Assembly (NCBI GenBank): GCA_024763495.1 | Contig: JANTFJ010000095.1 | Coordinates: forward strand, 1 to 8,721 | Direction: 5' to 3' | Length of the DNA stretch: 8,721 nucleotides | Source: Desulfobulbaceae bacterium | Lineage (GTDB): Bacteria > Desulfobacterota > Desulfobulbia > Desulfobulbales > SURF-16 | In this document: positions 6,364 to 8,721 of the stretch, piece by piece | Numbering within the stretch: the first letter of the stretch is position 1 | How the letters are laid out: every line of letters begins with the position of its first letter | Made by a program: the position numbers and the translations under genes | The notes under the pieces: model-generated | Databases searched by the model: none | Seen by the model: only the letters and a program-made list of their open reading frames with translations | What the model was told of the DNA's origin: nothing

Positions 6364-7113
6364 TTAACCGCCTGCTGGTTGAAAATGCCTGAGGAGCTCA
6401 AGCTGGGCCAGAAGTGCGGTAACTGCGGTTTCAACCTTGAGAATCCTGGGGCCCATGGAAAACAGCTTAAACTCCTGTTCCCGGAATTTTTCGATTTCAT
6501 AATCAAGCCAGCCGCCTTCCGGGCCGACGGCCAGCAAAACTTTCTCCCGCAGGGGAACAGGAATGACCTGGGGAAGTAAAGCGCTTGTCAGCGGATGGGC
6601 CATCAGCCTGACAGGACAGGAAAGGCTTATCCGGGGAATCATATCTTCCACAAAGGGCCGGAAGCGGGGATGGATTGCGACCCTGGGCAGCATGGTAGTT
6701 CCTGCCTGCTCAAGGCCATGGCAGAGATAGTCGGTCATGATTTCGTCTTTCAGCAGCGAGGCGTTGAAGAAACTTTTTTCTACCCGTCTGCTGTTGATCA
6801 GGTAGATGTTGTCAACTCCAAGACAAGCACTCTGGGCAAGTATCCTTTTCAGCATGATCGGCCGGGGCAGGGCCAGTATCAGATCAGTCATCGGCCTTGA
6901 GACAGGCTTGTTGTCCAGTTTGATGTCAAGGGTAACCTGGCTGGGAGAAATTGACCTGACCATGCCGCTGCCCCTGGGGCCGTTCAGCACCCCGACTTTC
7001 AGGATGTCGCCGGGACGGGATTTTAGAATTTTGTGGATATGCCGGGCCCGGCAGTCGTCCAGGTTAAGCTGGTTTTTTTTAAGTTCTTTTGCGGCAAATA
7101 GAATGATATTCAT
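6364..7113 (-). CDS. rsmE: 16S rRNA (uracil(1498)-N(3))-methyltransferase RsmE
   Basis: A 249-aa SPOUT-family methyltransferase that methylates U1498 of 16S rRNA using S-adenosylmethionine. The N-terminal PUA-like part contains HIHKILKSRPGD and the glycine-rich NGPRGSG. The middle has LALPRPIMLKRILAQSACLGVDNIYLINSRRVEKSFF and GLEQAG. The C-terminal trefoil-knot SAM site has AVGPEGGW (195-202) and GPRILKVETAVTALLAQLELL (from 221). Length is normal for the family. The ATG at 7113 sits inside the first copy of the octamer repeat, an in-frame TAA lies two codons upstream, and no Shine-Dalgarno is visible because the upstream DNA is the repeat itself. It diverges from waaA with only 31 bp between start codons. 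A good minus-strand promoter lies within the first codons of waaA. Confidence 0.95.
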   Translation of the reverse strand: MNIILFAAKELKKNQLNLDDCRARHIHKILKSRPGDILKVGVLNGPRGSGMVRSISPSQVTLDIKLDNKPVSRPMTDLILALPRPIMLKRILAQSACLGVDNIYLINSRRVEKSFFNASLLKDEIMTDYLCHGLEQAGTTMLPRVAIHPRFRPFVEDMIPRISLSCPVRLMAHPLTSALLPQVIPVPLREKVLLAVGPEGGWLDYEIEKFREQEFKLFSMGPRILKVETAVTALLAQLELLRHFQPAGG

Positions 7114-7144
7114 GGGTTAATGGGTTAATGGGTTAATGGGTTAG
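7113..7144. repeat. Four tandem octamers TGGGTTAA filling the rsmE/waaA divergent gap
   Basis: Units lie at 7113-7120, 7121-7128, 7129-7136 and 7137-7144; three are identical and the fourth ends TTAG. The tract includes the first base of the rsmE start codon (complement) and ends exactly before the waaA ATG at 7145. Read on the plus strand it forms four Met-Gly-stop minimal ORFs: ATG at 7112, 7120, 7128 and 7136. The first three end in TAA sharing its last A with the next ATG; the fourth ends in TAG directly before waaA. The tract leaves neither gene a recognisable ribosome binding site. Repeats of this kind can change copy number by strand slippage. Confidence 0.9.
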
Positions 7145-8443
7145 ATGTACAGTTATTTTTACAATATATTTCTTTTTCTCAGCCTGATAATACTTTTTCC
7201 GGTACTTTTCGTCAAAGTAATCATCTCCCCGAAATATAAGGGGAGAATTCTGCGGCGGCTCGGGAAAGGGCTGCGCGGGCGGTTGAGCGGGCTCAGCCAT
7301 GGCAGACCGAGGATTTGGATTCATGCCCTTTCCGTGGGTGAAGCAGCTTCGGCCAGATCGTTACTTGGCGAAATAAGGTGTGTTTATCCGCAGGCAATAA
7401 TTATTTTTTCCGCCACGACCCGTTCCGGTGAAAAGTACAGTAAAAATTCCCTTGAAAAGTGGGTAGATCTGTTTATTCCTTTTCCTCTTGATCTGGCCTG
7501 TATTGTCAGAAAATTCATTACTCTTGTCGAACCTGATCTGTTTATCCTGATTGAGACGGATTTCTGGCCGAATTTTCTGCATGAACTGGCGGAACAAAAA
7601 ATTCCGGCAATTTTAGTTAATGGCCGGGTTTCCGCGAACTCATACCGAAATTATAAACGTTTCCGGTTTCTTTTTAAGCCGATGTTTGCCTCTTTTCGTT
7701 TTCTGGCCATGCAGACCAGTGGGGATGTCGCGAAATTTATCTCCCTGGGACTTGAGGCGGAAAAGGTCAGGGCCCTGGGTAATTTGAAATATGACAGCCT
7801 GGTTCCCGATATTCCGGGGCAGGGCAGGGGGACTGTCCGGAATACAGGCATTGCTGCTGATAAACTTGTTTTTATTGCCGGCAGCATTCATAAAGGGGAG
7901 GAAGAGATCATTTTCAGGGTCTTTGGCCGCTTGCTGAAAAAATATGTCAATCTGTTTATGGTTATTGCTCCGCGTGAGTTGATGATTTGTAATGATCTGC
8001 TTAAAGCAGCCAGGCTGAAGGGCTTTAATGCCTGTTTTCGTACTGCCGGTTCAGTCCCGGAAGATTGCCGGGTGATGATTCTGGACACCATGGGAGAACT
8101 TGCCGGCTGCTATGGCCTGGCTGACCTGGCTTTTGTCGGCGGCAGTATGGTTGCTGAAGGAGGCCACAATCCCCTTGAACCTGCTGCCCTGGCCAGGCCG
8201 GTTATTTTTGGCCCCCACATGGAAGATTTTGCTGAAATAAGCCGGGATCTGCTGGCGGCCCGGGCCTGTATGCAGGTCGCGGATGAAGAGGAGCTTTTCA
8301 TGGTAATGGAACAAATGCTGGCTGATAAATTATTAAGAGAAGAGATCGGCCAGAGAGGTGCTGATTTTGTCAGTGAACAGCAGGGGGTGACCCGGAAGCA
8401 TGTAGAGCTTATCAGCAATGTGCTGGCTGACAGCGGGCTTTAA
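7145..8443 (+). CDS. waaA: 3-deoxy-D-manno-octulosonic acid (Kdo) transferase WaaA/KdtA
   Basis: A 432-aa GT-B glycosyltransferase that adds Kdo from CMP-Kdo to the lipid A precursor at the inner face of the inner membrane. Residues about 5-27 form the N-terminal membrane anchor, followed by a basic stretch. The N-terminal domain carries IWIHALSVGEAASA with E66 in the position of the catalytic Glu, then FIPFPLDL, ETDFWPNFL and LVNGRVSANSYRNYKRF. The C-terminal domain has GNLKYD, GSIHKGEEE, IAPREL, DTMGELAGCYGLADLAFVGG, and the nucleotide-sugar loop GGHNPLEPAALARPVIFGPHMEDF. The length is typical. The number of Kdo residues it adds cannot be read from sequence. ATG 7145 follows an in-frame TAG and is the first possible start. 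The upstream octamer tract offers only a poor ribosome binding site. Confidence 0.96.
   Translation: MYSYFYNIFLFLSLIILFPVLFVKVIISPKYKGRILRRLGKGLRGRLSGLSHGRPRIWIHALSVGEAASARSLLGEIRCVYPQAIIIFSATTRSGEKYSKNSLEKWVDLFIPFPLDLACIVRKFITLVEPDLFILIETDFWPNFLHELAEQKIPAILVNGRVSANSYRNYKRFRFLFKPMFASFRFLAMQTSGDVAKFISLGLEAEKVRALGNLKYDSLVPDIPGQGRGTVRNTGIAADKLVFIAGSIHKGEEEIIFRVFGRLLKKYVNLFMVIAPRELMICNDLLKAARLKGFNACFRTAGSVPEDCRVMILDTMGELAGCYGLADLAFVGGSMVAEGGHNPLEPAALARPVIFGPHMEDFAEISRDLLAARACMQVADEEELFMVMEQMLADKLLREEIGQRGADFVSEQQGVTRKHVELISNVLADSGL
7187..7215 (-). promoter_or_regulatory. Candidate sigma-70 promoter for rsmE inside the waaA 5' coding region
   Basis: On the minus strand TTGACG (7215-7210) is followed after exactly 17 nt by TATTAT (7192-7187), each a 5/6 match. 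Initiation near 7180 gives an rsmE leader of about 66 nt that includes the whole octamer tract and is antisense to the start of waaA. A second -10-like TATATT lies closer to rsmE. Confidence 0.5.
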
Positions 8444-8467
8444 TGAGCTGGTATGCCGTGGTGAACG

Positions 8468-8489
8468 GTTACGATTTGTCAAATGTAAC
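8468..8489. repeat. Near-perfect dyad 25 bp after the waaA stop
   Basis: GTTAC (8468-8472) plus ATTTG (8474-8478) mirror CAAAT (8480-8484) plus GTAAC (8485-8489), with one bulged G and a central T. As RNA it folds to about 8 bp with a 5-nt loop. No T-run follows (GC-rich sequence comes next), so it is not a classical terminator. It could be a protein-binding palindrome or a repeat end. Confidence 0.5.
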
Positions 8490-8578
8490 TACTCGCGGGG
8501 GCAGGTGTCATCCTTAGGCGCAATATAAACATTAAATGTCCACATTATACCTTATCTGTACTGATTTATTTTTGGTAA

Positions 8579-8652
8579 GCGCTCCATGAACACACCCTGC
8601 ACGCGCTTCAACCCTGCGATATAGCGATGTATTATCGCAGGGCGTGGAGCAC
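8579..8652. repeat. Nested inverted repeats with a 10-bp perfect stem (contains repeat copy B)
   Basis: The inner stem CCCTGCGATA (8612-8621) and TATCGCAGGG (8633-8642) is perfect, with an 11-nt loop. Directly outside it, 8579-8588 pairs with 8643-8652 (9 of 10 pairs, including one G-T), leaving 8589-8611 as a one-sided bulge. GCACGCGC recurs directly at 8599-8606 and 8649-8656. Repeat copy B (8583-8612) forms the left side. No T-run follows. The geometry resembles ends of small non-autonomous or single-strand-transposed elements, but no identity is claimed. Confidence 0.6.
8583..8612. repeat. 30-nt dispersed repeat, copy B
   Basis: It matches copy A at 1906-1935 at 26 of 30 positions in the same orientation without gaps. 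Here it forms the left shoulder of the nested hairpin, which copy A lacks. Confidence 0.55.
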
Positions 8653-8657
8653 GCGCA

Positions 8658-8700
8658 TGGCGGTGCCCCTGAATCCCTTACAGTTATGGGGTTATCGCCA
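8658..8700. repeat. 12-bp imperfect hairpin at the right edge
   Basis: TGGCGGTGCCCC (8658-8669) pairs with 8688-8700 through 12 base pairs, including two G-T pairs and one bulged T, with an 18-nt loop. It begins only 5 nt after the preceding nested stem, so the two form a compact structured block of about 120 nt. No T-run follows. Confidence 0.5.
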
Positions 8701-8721
8701 CCTGGGTGTACTTTATTGAGC

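Larger units (their letters stand above)
8444..8721. other. Non-coding, dyad-rich intergenic region downstream of waaA
   Basis: No convincing gene is seen in these 278 bp. The stretch contains the dyad at 8468-8489, a quiet AT-rich part (about 8520-8578), then the repeat/hairpin block at 8579-8700. A 20-codon ORF (8657-8719) and a frame left open from 8590 to the window end are both unrecognised. A mobile element or gene may begin beyond the right edge. Confidence 0.5.

Noticed and set aside
7113..7144. CRISPR array or iteron origin
   Set aside because: The units are 8-bp head-to-tail copies with no spacers, and there is no cas or replication initiator gene.
8583..8700. Integron attC recombination site
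   Set aside because: The paired core sites of the RYYYAAC / GTTRRRY type are not present, and there is no integrase or cassette gene.
8657..8719. Small 20-codon ORF with ATG at 8657, and an open frame from 8590 to the window end
   Set aside because: Both overlap strong hairpins, lack a convincing ribosome binding site or start, and give no recognisable protein; they may only reflect a structured repeat.

Overview
The window looks like chromosomal DNA of a Gram-negative bacterium. It carries a Kdo transferase (lipopolysaccharide inner core) and the MurJ lipid II flippase (peptidoglycan). By eye the GC content is moderate, somewhat under 50%. The EF-G-like paralogue, the MogA/MoaB protein, the REC-first histidine kinase and the style of the intergenic repeats would suit a sulfate/sulfur-metabolising Desulfobacterota (former Deltaproteobacteria) lineage. 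That placement is an impression, not something the sequence proves.

Layout, left to right. (1) 1-124: leader DNA with a short hairpin and three copies of an ATTTTGA/TCAAAAT heptamer around a possible extended -10. (2) 125-1898, plus strand: a two-gene signalling operon, a soluble REC-histidine kinase overlapping a NarL/LuxR-type response regulator. (3) 1899-1937: a short convergent gap holding one copy of a 30-nt repeat. (4) 1938-4565, minus strand: an EF-G-like GTPase followed by a MogA/MoaB molybdopterin protein, probably co-transcribed. (5) 4566-4712: divergent promoter region. (6) 4713-6317, plus strand: murJ. (7) 6364-7113, minus strand: rsmE, convergent with murJ. (8) 7114-7144: only 31 bp between divergent start codons, made almost entirely of an octamer tandem repeat. 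(9) 7145-8443, plus strand: waaA. (10) 8444-8721: non-coding, rich in dyads, and holding the second copy of the 30-nt repeat next to strong hairpins.

How the genes work together. The kinase/regulator pair can be read as a phosphorelay: unknown upstream kinase -> REC Asp52, which controls His164, -> Asp61 of the DNA-binding regulator. murJ and waaA both serve envelope biogenesis (lipid II flipping and Kdo addition to lipid A). rsmE and the EF-G-like GTPase both concern the ribosome. MogA/MoaB belongs to molybdenum cofactor synthesis.

All seven protein genes look intact and six have confident family assignments; the exact role of the EF-G paralogue is open. I see no tRNA, rRNA, CRISPR array or transposase gene. 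The less ordinary material is in the intergenic DNA: the rsmE/waaA octamer tract, the repeat pair, the structured block at the right edge, and the heptamer dyads before the kinase.
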